Positions 1 to 9,091 of a stretch of DNA of 64,000 nucleotides are shown here, piece by piece. How positions within the stretch are numbered: position 1 is the first letter of the stretch; each line of letters begins with the position of its first letter. The stretch lies in the NCBI RefSeq assembly GCF_049671645.1, contig NZ_JBATVG010000019.1:1-64000 (forward strand), written 5' to 3'. This stretch comes from Castellaniella sp049671645. Lineage in GTDB: Bacteria > Pseudomonadota > Gammaproteobacteria > Burkholderiales > Burkholderiaceae_B. The position numbers were made by a program, and so were the translations under genes. The notes under the pieces were generated by a model, which ran no database searches, was not told where the DNA came from, and saw nothing but the letters and a program-made list of their open reading frames with translations.

Positions 1-562
1 AGGCCGCCGCCAGGCCGCGCGTGAAGTCATTGATGTCGGGCACGTGCGCATAGACGTTGTTGCCCGCGATCAGATCGGCCTGCCGGCCCTCGCCGGCCAA
101 CCGGCGGCCCAGCGCCTCGCCAAAGAACTCGCGCAGCACCGGCACGCCGATTGCTTCGGCCGCAGTCGCCGTGCTGGCCGTGGGCTCGATGCCCAGGCAC
201 GGGATGCCATCAGCGATGAAATTCTTCAGCAAATAGCCATCGTTAGAGGCAGCCTCAATCACGAAACTCTCGCTGCCTAGACCCAGGCGCTGCGTCATCG
301 CCTGCGCGTAGCGTTGCGCATGGGCTAGCCACCCGCTGGAGGTGCTGGAAAAGTACGCATAGTCCGGGCTGAATAATTCATCGGCCTGGGCGTAGTCTTC
401 GGTCTGCACCAGCCAGCACTGGTCGCAGACACGGATCTTCAGCGGGAAGTAGGTTTCGGGCCGATTGAGATCGCCGGCCTTCAGGTAAGCGTTCGACGGC
501 GGCGCAAAACCCAGGTCCAGAAACGTATGGCGCAACGCGGCGCCGCAGTGACGGCAATTCAT
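1..562 (-). CDS. SAM-dependent C-methyltransferase, partial (3' end outside window)
   Basis: Putative sugar C-methyltransferase acting on a nucleotide-linked 4-keto-6-deoxysugar. About 187 N-terminal residues are visible. It opens MNCRHCGAAL and has paired Cys motifs (C3-x2-C6 and CDQC near residue 50) typical of the zinc-binding N-terminal domain of the TylC3/NovU C-methyltransferase family. A SAM-binding segment EAASNDGYLLKNF follows near residue 105, and GNNVYAHVPD near residue 170. The start ATG overlaps the stop of the preceding epimerase gene (ATGA at 559-562), so translation is probably coupled. It belongs to the CDP-sugar operon running leftwards. The family assignment is fairly secure. 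The exact sugar is inferred from the RfbF/RfbG neighbours. Confidence 0.85.
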   Translation of the reverse strand, partial: MNCRHCGAALRHTFLDLGFAPPSNAYLKAGDLNRPETYFPLKIRVCDQCWLVQTEDYAQADELFSPDYAYFSSTSSGWLAHAQRYAQAMTQRLGLGSESFVIEAASNDGYLLKNFIADGIPCLGIEPTASTATAAEAIGVPVLREFFGEALGRRLAGEGRQADLIAGNNVYAHVPDINDFTRGLAAA

Positions 563-1125
563 GAATTCAAATCCAGTCCAACAAAATCCGGGGCCAGTCC
601 GGGATGGCGCAGATCGCGCTCGGATTGCAACGCAATGGGTAAAGGCCAATCGACTGCCAACAGCGGGTCGGTGGCCAGCAGGCCATCCTCGGCCTGAGCC
701 GCATAAGGCGCGGTGTGCAGGTACAGCAGCTCGCAATCATCGGTCAGCGCCTGAAAGCCGTGCGCGAAGCCCTCCGGGAGCAGCAGGGCACGGCCATTAT
801 CGGCGGAGAGCTCCGCGGCGCGCCATTGCAAAAAGGTAGGCGATCCAGCCCGCAGATCCAAGCCCACATCCCACACCGTGCCGCGCAGGCAGGTGACCAG
901 TTTCATCTCGGCATGCGGCGGACGCTGGAAATGCATGCCTCGCACCGTGCCCCGAGTCCGAGTCCAGGTGTGGTTGATCTGGGCGATGGGCTTGTGCCAG
1001 CCGACGGGCGCCAGTTCCTCGGCGCAGAACAGCCGCGACAGGAATCCTCGCTCATCGCCCAGGCGCTGGCGCTGGACAATACGCAAGCCCTCGATACCGG
1101 TTTCGGTGACTTTGAAGCGGCTCAT
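559..1125 (-). CDS. dTDP-4-dehydrorhamnose 3,5-epimerase-like protein
   Basis: RmlC-type cupin of 188 residues that probably epimerises, or isomerises, a 4-keto-6-deoxyhexose bound to a nucleotide. Visible family features are the GDERGFLSRLF segment, the catalytic-His region VRGMHFQRPPH and LLLPEGFAHGF. The open frame extends upstream, but the start at 1125 (MSRFKVTETG) is chosen because it forms an ATGA overlap with the stop of rfbG and matches the family N-terminus. Because its neighbours make CDP-glucose derivatives, the substrate is more likely a CDP- than a dTDP-sugar; that is inference. Its downstream partner is the C-methyltransferase. Confidence 0.86.
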   Translation of the reverse strand: MSRFKVTETGIEGLRIVQRQRLGDERGFLSRLFCAEELAPVGWHKPIAQINHTWTRTRGTVRGMHFQRPPHAEMKLVTCLRGTVWDVGLDLRAGSPTFLQWRAAELSADNGRALLLPEGFAHGFQALTDDCELLYLHTAPYAAQAEDGLLATDPLLAVDWPLPIALQSERDLRHPGLAPDFVGLDLNS

Positions 1126-2198
1126 GATTCCACTCCCACCGACTCGAAAGCCTGGATGTCGGCTTCGCACAGCGCGCGAGCGTCCGCACCGTCATGCTGA
1201 TGACGATACCAATCCATCGTCCGTGTGACGGATTCCCGCAAAGCCCAGCGCGGCTGCACGCCCAACGTAGTGCGCGCCCGGGCAATCTCCAACGCCAACC
1301 AGCCGGCCTCGTGAGGCCCCTCGGTGCCGTCGCCCCATTGGATATCGCCACAGCCATAGGCCTGGCGCGCTTGCTCGACCACTTGGCGCACGGTGGCCGC
1401 CTCATGCGTCTGGGGGCCGAAGTTATAGGCGCCGGCCAGGGCTGGCTTGGCGCACAGACTTTCAGCCAGGCGCAGATACGCACTAAGCGGCTCCAACACA
1501 TGCTGCCAAGGACGGATCGACTGAGGGCGGCGGATCGGTAATCTGTCGCCCGCCTGCCAGCAGCGCACAGCATCGGGGATCAGGCGGTCAATAGCCCAGT
1601 CTCCCCCTCCAATCACATTGCCCGCGCGCGCCGAGGCCACCGCCACGCCCTGCTCCGCCAGAAAAGCATCGCGGTAGCTGGCAATCACCAGCTCGCTGGC
1701 CGCCTTGCTGGCGCTGTAGGGGTCGTGCCCACCCAGCGCATCGTCCTCGCGGTAGGGATAAGGCTGTTCCAGATTGCGATAAACCTTGTCGGTTGTCACC
1801 ATCACGGCGGCCCGCACGCTGTCCAGGCCGCGCAACGCATCGAGTACGTACGCCGTGCCCATGACATTGGTGGCGTAGGTCGCCAGCGGATCCTCGTAGC
1901 CCGCGCGCACCAAGGCTTGCGCTGCTAAGTGGAAAACGATTTCTGGCTCGGCCTGACGAATCTGATCGCTCACAGCCCCTGCGTCGCGGATATCGACGAA
2001 CCGCGAATCGCATATTTCACCCACCCCCGCCAACGTATACAGGTTGGATTCGCCAGACGGAGGCAAGGCGATGCCTGTCACCCGTGCCCCTAGCCGATGC
2101 AGCCACAGGGCCAGCCAACTGCCTTTGAACCCAGTATGCCCGGTCAGCACCACCCGCCGCCCCCGCCAGAAGGCAGGATCAGGGGTATTTGTCGCCAT
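1122..2198 (-). CDS. rfbG: CDP-glucose 4,6-dehydratase
   Basis: Short-chain dehydrogenase/reductase of about 358 residues converting CDP-D-glucose to CDP-4-dehydro-6-deoxy-D-glucose with bound NAD. The Rossmann motif VVLTGHTGFKGSW lies near the N-terminus, followed by HLAAQALVR and TDKVYRN. The catalytic region YPYREDDALGGHDPYSASK contains the Tyr-x3-Lys pair. Start 2198 (MATNTPDPAFW) places the Rossmann motif where the family has it. An alternative ATG at 2225 would overlap the end of rfbF. The gene lies 8 bases after the rfbF stop and overlaps the next gene by ATGA, so the four sugar genes form one transcriptional unit. Confidence 0.93.
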   Translation of the reverse strand: MATNTPDPAFWRGRRVVLTGHTGFKGSWLALWLHRLGARVTGIALPPSGESNLYTLAGVGEICDSRFVDIRDAGAVSDQIRQAEPEIVFHLAAQALVRAGYEDPLATYATNVMGTAYVLDALRGLDSVRAAVMVTTDKVYRNLEQPYPYREDDALGGHDPYSASKAASELVIASYRDAFLAEQGVAVASARAGNVIGGGDWAIDRLIPDAVRCWQAGDRLPIRRPQSIRPWQHVLEPLSAYLRLAESLCAKPALAGAYNFGPQTHEAATVRQVVEQARQAYGCGDIQWGDGTEGPHEAGWLALEIARARTTLGVQPRWALRESVTRTMDWYRHQHDGADARALCEADIQAFESVGVES

Positions 2199-2206
2199 GG
2201 TGCGCA

Positions 2207-2980
2207 CTATGCCCAGGTCTTCCATGGCGCCTTGCCAGAATCCCAGAGATCTTCCAGCAGATTCTTTTCCCGCAGAGTATCCATGGGCTGCCAAAAGCCA
2301 TTGTGCTCAAAAGCCATCAACTGGTCGTCACGCGCCAGAGACGTCAGAGGTTCGCCTTCCCAACTGATCTGATCACCCTGGATGCGATCCAGGCATTTGG
2401 GTGACAGCACGAAAAAACCGCCATTGATCAGCCCGCCGTCACCGCGAGGTTTTTCCGTAAAACCTGCCACCCGATCACCTTCAAGCTTGAGCGCACCATA
2501 GCGCCCGGGTGGCTGCACCGCCGTGACCGTCGCCAAACGGCCATGCTGATGGTGAAAACGGACCGACGCTCCGATATCCACATCGCTGACCCCATCCCCA
2601 TAAGTAAAGCAGAAGGCGTCTTCCTCCTTTACGTAGTCACGCACTCGCTTCAAGCGCCCGCCCGTCAGTGTGCTCTCCCCCGTGTCCACCAAGGTTACCC
2701 TCCAGGGTTCGGCATGCTGCTGATGCACTTCCATACGGTTGGTGCTCATATCGAAGGTCACGTCCGACATATGTAGGAAGTAGTTAGCGAAATACTCCTT
2801 GATCACGTAGCCCTTATAACCACAGCAGATCACGAAGTCGTGAATGCCATGATGCGAGTACATCTTCAGGATGTGCCACAGGATAGGCTTGCCGCCGATC
2901 TCCACCATCGGTTTGGGCTTCAGATGCGTTTCTTCGGAAATCCGGGTGCCCAGCCCCCCAGCCAGGATGACTGCTTTCAC
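2207..2980 (-). CDS. rfbF: Glucose-1-phosphate cytidylyltransferase
   Basis: Nucleotidyltransferase of 257 residues making CDP-glucose from CTP and glucose-1-phosphate, the entry step to CDP-6-deoxysugars. The N-terminal signature MKAVILAGGLGTRISEET is followed by KPKPMVEIGGKPILWHI, both diagnostic. FTYGDGVSDVDI carries the metal-binding Asp. Length matches Salmonella RfbF. The start codon overlaps the stop of the ABC transporter gene (ATGA at 2977-2980). Confidence 0.95.
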   Translation of the reverse strand: MKAVILAGGLGTRISEETHLKPKPMVEIGGKPILWHILKMYSHHGIHDFVICCGYKGYVIKEYFANYFLHMSDVTFDMSTNRMEVHQQHAEPWRVTLVDTGESTLTGGRLKRVRDYVKEEDAFCFTYGDGVSDVDIGASVRFHHQHGRLATVTAVQPPGRYGALKLEGDRVAGFTEKPRGDGGLINGGFFVLSPKCLDRIQGDQISWEGEPLTSLARDDQLMAFEHNGFWQPMDTLREKNLLEDLWDSGKAPWKTWA

Positions 2981-4785
2981 GTGTTTGGTTCCTGTTGATT
3001 GATTGGCGATTGCGTGGGATGGATTGTATTACCGACCATCTCGTCATAAGTCCCTGCACGGATAACACGCCCATGACTCAACTCGACGATCCAGTCGGAT
3101 CGCTGTAACGTGGACAACCGATGCGCAATCATCAGGATCGTCAGATCCTTTCCCAAGTCATCGATAGCATCCATCACAGCGCGTTCGGTCTCATTATCCA
3201 ATGCGCTAGTAGCCTCATCCAAGATGATGGTCTCAGCTTGTTTATATAGTGCTCGAGCAATACCGATACGCTGGCGCTGCCCGCCAGATAGCCGCACACC
3301 CCGTTCGCCAACGTGGGAGTCATAGCCGTCCGCCAAGGATTCGATATAGTCCGCAATTTGCGCCCGTTGCGCAGCCTGCCGCACTCGATCCCTATCGATC
3401 CGATCAGGGGCCAAGCCAAAGGCAATATTCTCCGCAATAGAAGCATCGGCCAGATAGATAGACTGCGGCACATGGGCGATACGGCGCTGCCAGGCACGCT
3501 GCGTAGTCGGCCCTAAGGGGGTGTCATCGATCAACAAGTGCCCAGTTGTGGGGTTGAGCAGTCCCATCATGATATCCAATAGGGTGCTCTTGCCACTGCC
3601 GGTGGTACCGATAAAGCCGACTCGGCTACCACGCGAGATGGTCAAATTCAGATCATGCAAGACCATAGGGGATTGCGAACTGTAGCGGAATCCCAGATTT
3701 TCCAACCGGATGCTGCGGACGAATGGCAATTCACAAACGGCTTGGTCATGGACCTGTGCATCGATTGATTGATTCAATAGGCCCAGCGCATCCTGTAGAG
3801 AATGACGACCACTGCGTAGCTGGACGATGGACAAGTACCCCTGCTGCAAGACCGGCAACAACCGCTGAGCGCCCAGGGCCAAAATACCCAATAGAGTGAT
3901 GGTACCGGTAATGCCACCATCTCGGCTGGCCATGGCATAGGCCAGAATAGCGATGAAAACCATCCCCATGGCTTCGGCCGCAAAGCGGGGGGATCCCCCT
4001 ATGATGGTACTGCTAGCCTGAGCACGACGAAGTGGAATATCCGCCAATCGATACTGGCGACAATAGGTCTCCTGGGTGCCATCCAGCAAGACATCACGAA
4101 TTCCACCGAGGCCTTCCTGCAAGACCTTGACCACTTGGTTGGATTCCAGAGAGATTTGCTGGCTACAAACAGCCAAGCGCCTACGAGTTAGCAGAATCAC
4201 AATACCGTAGATTGAGCCAAACCCCAGGAAGGCTACCAAAGACATCAATGGATTCACTGCCAAAAGTGCAACTAAGATCGCAACAAGAATCACTGCGCTA
4301 CTGATCAAGGTCAGGAGGGGCATCAAGAAATAATTGATGATCATGATGACCTTGGTTGTCACCCCACTAATCACTTCGCTACTATTGCGGGACACATGCA
4401 CGGCATACGGCTGATACAGTGTTCTCCGATAGATCTGATAGCTGAAATCCGACCCGATCGCATAAGACAGTTTGGTTTGTACATACAGCAGCAGCAGACG
4501 CATGCCGCCAGCCAACAGCGCTGCAACGCTGAAACCCAGCGTGATCGGCAACAACAAGGCCTGCGCAGTATCGATACCCAGCCACCGCAGTGCCGACTGG
4601 ATCGCGGAATAGGCAAAGACTTTCTCAGGCTGAGTCAGCACGCTCAGGAAGGGCAGCACGGCTCCCAGACTAAGCACCTCGGCAAGAGAAGCCAGGACCA
4701 TCAGTGCCAATAAAACAGCCAGTTGGCGCTTACGACGTGTCGTCAGATGCGCCCAGAATCCACGGCTTAGTTCCAAAAAAGTCAT
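2977..4785 (-). CDS. ABC transporter, fused permease and ATP-binding protein (PglK-like flippase)
   Basis: Inner-membrane half-transporter of 602 residues. The N-terminal ~310 residues hold several hydrophobic segments, including LSLGAVLPFLSVLTQP, which resembles PglK/WlaB lipid-linked oligosaccharide flippases. The C-terminal ATPase has Walker A GTTGSGKST, signature LSGGQRQRIGIARAL and Walker B TIILDEATSALD. In an operon for a CDP-sugar its likely job is flipping a lipid-linked glycan or exporting polysaccharide; this is inference. The gene is visibly A+T-richer than the window average, as is the regulator before it, hinting at lateral origin. ATGA overlaps link it to both neighbours. Confidence 0.85.
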   Translation of the reverse strand: MTFLELSRGFWAHLTTRRKRQLAVLLALMVLASLAEVLSLGAVLPFLSVLTQPEKVFAYSAIQSALRWLGIDTAQALLLPITLGFSVAALLAGGMRLLLLYVQTKLSYAIGSDFSYQIYRRTLYQPYAVHVSRNSSEVISGVTTKVIMIINYFLMPLLTLISSAVILVAILVALLAVNPLMSLVAFLGFGSIYGIVILLTRRRLAVCSQQISLESNQVVKVLQEGLGGIRDVLLDGTQETYCRQYRLADIPLRRAQASSTIIGGSPRFAAEAMGMVFIAILAYAMASRDGGITGTITLLGILALGAQRLLPVLQQGYLSIVQLRSGRHSLQDALGLLNQSIDAQVHDQAVCELPFVRSIRLENLGFRYSSQSPMVLHDLNLTISRGSRVGFIGTTGSGKSTLLDIMMGLLNPTTGHLLIDDTPLGPTTQRAWQRRIAHVPQSIYLADASIAENIAFGLAPDRIDRDRVRQAAQRAQIADYIESLADGYDSHVGERGVRLSGGQRQRIGIARALYKQAETIILDEATSALDNETERAVMDAIDDLGKDLTILMIAHRLSTLQRSDWIVELSHGRVIRAGTYDEMVGNTIHPTQSPINQQEPNT

Positions 4786-5114
4786 AGCTCTTTGGTTTCC
4801 TGGCGCAGTTGATCGATTTCCTGCTTCAGGATTTCATATTCCCGCATTTTGATTTTCAGGAAATTTTTGGTTAATTCAGCTTTCGCAACCATACCCGCTG
4901 GTGTCAGCAGATAGGCGTACCCCAGCTTGCTGTCGCTGTTGCGAAAATTCTGCATCTTGATCAGCCCCTTGTCCAACAAGGCACGCATACAGTAGTTGGT
5001 CTTGCCCAGGCTAATTCCCAAGGCCTGCGATAGATCGCGCTGGCTAAGTGCAGGATTGGCTTCCAATAGCCGCAGCACTTTCAAGTGGCTTTCTTCGTAG
5101 ATGCCGTCAATCAT
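4782..5114 (-). CDS. EPS-associated MarR-family transcriptional regulator
   Basis: Small regulator of 110 residues. A winged helix-turn-helix lies at about residues 8-75 (LRLLEANPALSQRDLSQALG, then the recognition region KTNYCMRALLDKGLIK), with a basic coiled-coil-like tail (KMREYEILKQEIDQLRQETK). This is the architecture of the 'MarR family EPS-associated' group usually found at the head of exopolysaccharide loci. It is the first gene of the operon, its stop overlaps the ABC transporter start, and an ops element lies in its leader. No clear ribosome site precedes the ATG. Which promoter it controls is unknown. Confidence 0.82.
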   Translation of the reverse strand: MIDGIYEESHLKVLRLLEANPALSQRDLSQALGISLGKTNYCMRALLDKGLIKMQNFRNSDSKLGYAYLLTPAGMVAKAELTKNFLKIKMREYEILKQEIDQLRQETKEL

Positions 5115-5152
5115 TTTTGCAGAGAAAACAACTATAAGAAGAGACCCTCAGA

Positions 5153-5164
5153 CACGCTACCGCC
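5153..5164 (-). promoter_or_regulatory. ops element (RfaH recruitment site)
   Basis: Read on the minus strand the bases are GGCGGTAGCGTG, identical to the operon polarity suppressor element of enterobacterial surface-polysaccharide operons. It lies 39-50 bases upstream of the first gene of the EPS/CDP-sugar operon, in the correct orientation, inside a 195-base region without genes. In E. coli this sequence in the non-template strand pauses RNA polymerase and recruits RfaH. An RfaH homologue is encoded at 9260-9766. Function here is inferred from sequence identity and context. Confidence 0.75.
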
Positions 5165-5309
5165 GTGCTGTAATACGGTCAGCAAGCGCTTTTTAGTCGT
5201 TCAAGACATGAACGCGATAATACACCACGCTCAGTGCACCAGGGAAGACCAGGCCACGCCGTCTGTCACCCGGCGCAGCGCGGATTACACTAAGGTGCCT
5301 GCGACCCGC

Positions 5310-7538
5310 TTAGTACCGCCTCGCTGATTTCCCGCCCAGGGTGATGCTCACCCCCAGCCACACCCCATGCTGCATCTGCCCACCGCCATGCTGGCCGGTA
5401 TAGGCCAGGGTGACGGCGGCCTGACGGCTGATGGGCGCATGCACGCCGAGATCCAGTTGCAGGGTATGACGGGCTATGGGCAGACCCGCGGCATCGAAGG
5501 ACGCGCCAGGGTCGGCCCGATAGGCCTGCGGGCTGTGCAGGGCGCGGCCGCCCCACAGGCTGCGCACGCCAGCCTGGGCGAACAGCCGGGCCTCACCCTG
5601 CGGGGCGGGCCAGCGGCGCTCGGCCAGGATACCCAGGCGGGTCAGCCAACGCTGGTCGGTTTGCGCATCCAGGGCGACGGCGGCCATTCCGCCGTTTTCC
5701 CGGGTGGCGGGCCGATGCAGGCGCAGCCATGCGGCGCGGGCCCAAGGGGTGATGCCCCAGTCCCCCACGGGCAGGGGCTGCGCGGGCCGGATGTCCGCCC
5801 ACAATTGGGTCAGGACGGCGCGAGCGCGGCTGGACAGGGCCGATTCCGCCGGGTCGGCCTGGCGGCTGATCCGCGCGCGGTGATGCGACTGGGCGGCGCC
5901 CAGGGCCAGCGTGGCGAACGGACCGCGATACTGGGCGCCCAGACCCAGGTGCGCGGCGCGGTCGCGCAGATGGTAGGCGCTGTGCTCATCCGCCGATCCC
6001 GCAGCCTGACTGGACTGCGACCGCTGGCGACTGTCCTGCCAGCCGGCAAAGGCGGCCACGTGCCAATCCCGCCCCACAGGCCGGCTGACTCCCAGTTGCA
6101 GGCCGCCGGTGTCGCGGTCATCCCCCGGCAAGCTGTGTTGGCCGCGCCGTTCGGTATTGGCGGCCCAGGTCTGCGCCCAGGCCCGGCCGCCGCCGGTGTG
6201 GGCCAGGGCCGAGTCCCGCAGGAAACGGCTGTCGTCCAGCAAGGCGCTGCGCCAGCTGGGGTCGGCGGTGTTCACGCCTCGGGCGTTATAGCGCAGGGTC
6301 AAGCCGACGGACTGCGGGCTGTAGTCCAGGACAGGGTCCAGGTAGCGCACGGGGCTGTGCACCCGGGAAAACCGCCCGGCGCCGCTGCTGATCCCCACCG
6401 GGGTCACCGCGACGGGATCGGAGGCGGCGATGGTGGTGTAATCCAGGCCGCCATCCGCCTGCACGATGCCGTAGCGGGTGTTGGGCGCCCATTGGCCGGG
6501 GATGGGATCCAGCCACAGTTCGCCTGCCAGGCGGATGGAACCCAGGGATTGCAAAGCGGGCTCGCCCAGGCCGACGGGCAGGCGAGTCTGGGCGCTGTCG
6601 GCCAGTTGCAGGCGGTTGCCGAACCACAGAGAGCCGGCGGCGCCGGGCGATCCCGGCCGCAGATGGCCGGCGACCAGGGCGTCCAGAACCAGGCCGGTGC
6701 CTGACAGGACCGTGTCCGGGCGGGCATGGATGGCGCCGAACCAGAACTGGTTCATGTCGATGCCGCCCTGCCCCACCTGCACGCCACCCTGGCGCAAGTC
6801 CAGAGCATGGTCCGGAGCGAAACCGGATCCCAACAGACGCAAGGTGCCGGCGCCATCCTTGATCAGCGGAACGTAAGCGGTGATGCGGCCCTGCCAGGTG
6901 GCCGTGCCCTGCTCCACCCGCAGTGTGGCAGCCGGGTCGCCGGACGCCGATAGCGCGACGCCCCAGCCCCCAGGCACCAGGGGCGCGATGGCGGCCAGGG
7001 GTTGAGCCTGCAGGTTCTGGTCGAGGGTAATGCCATCGGCCAGATCCAGGCGGGCGCCGCCAGCCATGTCCAGGGTGTTGGCGATGTGCCCCAGGGCCTG
7101 GCTGGACCGCAGCCCCAGGCTGCCTTGCAGCAGCAAGGTATTGCCGCGATAGCTGTTGGCGCCGGACAGGGCCAGATGGCCATCGCCCAGTTTCAGCAGC
7201 AGGGCCGGAGGCATGGCCGCGGGGGCGTCAGGGCTCAGGCAAGCATCCAGCCCCGGGCCGCTGCCCGAGGGTGCGCAGAGGGCGCCCTGGATATCCAGAG
7301 TCTGCCCGCCCTCCACGAGAAAGCCGCTGTTCTGTTCCAGCAGCAGCGGGCGGGTGACGGTCCGGTGGTCGGACGCTTGGACGAGATCCCCCTGCAAAGA
7401 AAAAGGCACCGGGGACGCATCCCACAGTGCCTGTGACGGGGCGGACAATGACTGCGCCGGCGGCGGCAGATCCTGCGCGGTGGCGGGCGGCGGCAGGCCC
7501 AGGCAGGCGAAGATAATGGCGGTATGCCGAATTGACAT
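5310..7538 (-). CDS. Autotransporter (type Va secretion) protein
   Basis: Outer-membrane protein of 742 residues. Start 7538 is chosen because it follows CAGGAGA and opens a signal peptide (MSIRHTAIIFACLGLPPPATAQ). The passenger, about residues 23-450, is short for the family. It contains an autotransporter-associated repeat (LALSGANSYRGNTLLLQGSLG near residue 120) of the type that folds as beta-helix. No protease or lipase catalytic motif was recognised. The C-terminal ~285 residues, starting around SALLDDSRFL, form the autotransporter beta-barrel (GRAWAQTWAANTER, QLGVSRPVG, HVAAFAGWQDS). The protein ends with a short basic tail (KSARRY) after the predicted last strand. Passenger function is unknown. 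Confidence 0.82.
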   Translation of the reverse strand: MSIRHTAIIFACLGLPPPATAQDLPPPAQSLSAPSQALWDASPVPFSLQGDLVQASDHRTVTRPLLLEQNSGFLVEGGQTLDIQGALCAPSGSGPGLDACLSPDAPAAMPPALLLKLGDGHLALSGANSYRGNTLLLQGSLGLRSSQALGHIANTLDMAGGARLDLADGITLDQNLQAQPLAAIAPLVPGGWGVALSASGDPAATLRVEQGTATWQGRITAYVPLIKDGAGTLRLLGSGFAPDHALDLRQGGVQVGQGGIDMNQFWFGAIHARPDTVLSGTGLVLDALVAGHLRPGSPGAAGSLWFGNRLQLADSAQTRLPVGLGEPALQSLGSIRLAGELWLDPIPGQWAPNTRYGIVQADGGLDYTTIAASDPVAVTPVGISSGAGRFSRVHSPVRYLDPVLDYSPQSVGLTLRYNARGVNTADPSWRSALLDDSRFLRDSALAHTGGGRAWAQTWAANTERRGQHSLPGDDRDTGGLQLGVSRPVGRDWHVAAFAGWQDSRQRSQSSQAAGSADEHSAYHLRDRAAHLGLGAQYRGPFATLALGAAQSHHRARISRQADPAESALSSRARAVLTQLWADIRPAQPLPVGDWGITPWARAAWLRLHRPATRENGGMAAVALDAQTDQRWLTRLGILAERRWPAPQGEARLFAQAGVRSLWGGRALHSPQAYRADPGASFDAAGLPIARHTLQLDLGVHAPISRQAAVTLAYTGQHGGGQMQHGVWLGVSITLGGKSARRY

Positions 7539-7792
7539 GCATGTCTCCTGTAAGAGCTGACAGTCACAAAATGTGACTTCGCTCTTTTGCCAGGGGCTCG
7601 CAATTGTTTCAATTAGCAATGTCCTGGGTCACGCGAGGGCAGCCCGGACGCCTCGGCCGTCCAGGTCGCGGGTCTTCAGCATCGGCAAACGAAACGCCCG
7701 CCGGCATGCCGGACGGCGTGCGACTGGAATCCAGCACAGGGGCTGGCGGATCGGTAAAATGGCGCGTCACTCTCTGTCACGTTTATTGATCT

Positions 7793-9091
7793 ATGCCCCC
7801 CACTCCGGCCTCACGGCTGTCGGTCTGGATGTCCGCCAGCGCCGCGCTGTTTTTCCTGCTGACGCTGTCAGTGCCCAATGGCTATTCCTGGGGCGGCGGC
7901 CTGTTGCTGCTGGGCGGGCTGGCGGCGGCGTGGTCCTGTCGCGGATCGTCGCGGTCGCGGGCAGGCAGCCCGGACGACCGCCAGGCGGCACCCGGGTCCT
8001 GCCCGCCGTGGACCTTCCAGGACCGGACCTTGTGCGTCCTGCTGTTGGCCGTGTGCGCGATCAACGCGCTGGCGGTGGTCTGGCATGGCGATTCCGGCAA
8101 GTACCTGGACCAGGGCGTGCGCTATCTGCTGGCCATCCCGGTCCTGTGGGGGCTGCGACAGGTGCGGCTGCGACTGGATTGGATCTGGGCCGGGCTGGTG
8201 CTGGGCTGCCTGGGCACGGCCGCAGTAGCCTGGTGGCAGGTGCACGTGGTGGGCTACAACCGGGCCGAAGGCTTTGTCACCAGCGCGATCCCTTTCGGGG
8301 ATATCGCGCTGATGATGGCATTCTGGTGCGTGCTGGGGGCGGCATTGTCCGCCATCCGGCATCGCATGGCATGGGCGGGGTTTTTGTTGATTGGAGCCCT
8401 GGCAGGCACCTATGCATTTATTGCTGCGGCAACACGCGGCGGGCTGGTGGCCGTTCCGGTGCTGCTCGTGCTGGCCGCCCTGGCGCTGGCGCGTCGCGGA
8501 CACGGCCGCCGGCTACTGGCGGGCGCGGCGCTGCTGGCGGTGGCCGTGACGCTGGCGGTGACGCTGCTGTCCGCCGGCAAGATCACGGAACGCCGGTTCG
8601 ACGAGGCTTTTGCCGAATGGCAGGCCTACAGCCAAGGGGGCGACGCGACCAATAACGTCGGGTCGCGCCTGGAAGCCTGGAGAGCCGCCCTGATCAGCAT
8701 CCCCGACCGGCCGCTGCTGGGCTGGGGACACCCGGAATACAACGCGCACCTGGGCGAGCTGATCCAGGCAGGCCGCGCCAACCGCTTTGTGGCAACACTT
8801 TCCAACACCCACAACCAATTCATCGAAATCTGGCTGCACCAGGGCACGCTGGGCCTGGTGGCGTTCCTGGCGCTGCTGATCGCCAGTTTCTGGTATTTCG
8901 CCCAGCGCCTGCGCCATGCGGATGCGGCGACCCGCATCCTGGCCTGCTGCGGCGCCAGCCTGCCGGCCGCGTTCGCGGCATTCGGCCTGACACAGGTGAT
9001 CCTGGGGCGCAATAACGGGGTGATGTTCTTTCTGGTGTCGCTGGCGGTGTGGTGGGCGCTGATGCGGGAAGCGGAAAGCAAGGCGGGCTAG
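7793..9091 (+). CDS. O-antigen ligase / Wzy_C-type polymerase
   Basis: Inner-membrane protein of 432 residues, probably attaching O-antigen or another glycan to lipid A-core, or polymerising it. About ten hydrophobic segments are visible. The large periplasmic loop contains NVGSRLEAWRAALISI, the PLLGWGHPEYN segment and NTHNQFIEIWLHQGTLG, the conserved Wzy_C/WaaL region with its His. The start follows a gap of about 250 bases downstream of the divergent autotransporter gene. The gene stands alone, between the autotransporter and rfaH. Ligase and polymerase cannot be separated by sequence reading alone. Confidence 0.85.
   Translation: MPPTPASRLSVWMSASAALFFLLTLSVPNGYSWGGGLLLLGGLAAAWSCRGSSRSRAGSPDDRQAAPGSCPPWTFQDRTLCVLLLAVCAINALAVVWHGDSGKYLDQGVRYLLAIPVLWGLRQVRLRLDWIWAGLVLGCLGTAAVAWWQVHVVGYNRAEGFVTSAIPFGDIALMMAFWCVLGAALSAIRHRMAWAGFLLIGALAGTYAFIAAATRGGLVAVPVLLVLAALALARRGHGRRLLAGAALLAVAVTLAVTLLSAGKITERRFDEAFAEWQAYSQGGDATNNVGSRLEAWRAALISIPDRPLLGWGHPEYNAHLGELIQAGRANRFVATLSNTHNQFIEIWLHQGTLGLVAFLALLIASFWYFAQRLRHADAATRILACCGASLPAAFAAFGLTQVILGRNNGVMFFLVSLAVWWALMREAESKAG

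Noticed and set aside
5367..6704. Long plus-strand open frame inside the autotransporter gene, Gly/Gln-rich and repeat-like
   Set aside because: Shadow frame; the minus strand has signal peptide, passenger repeat and barrel in one frame.
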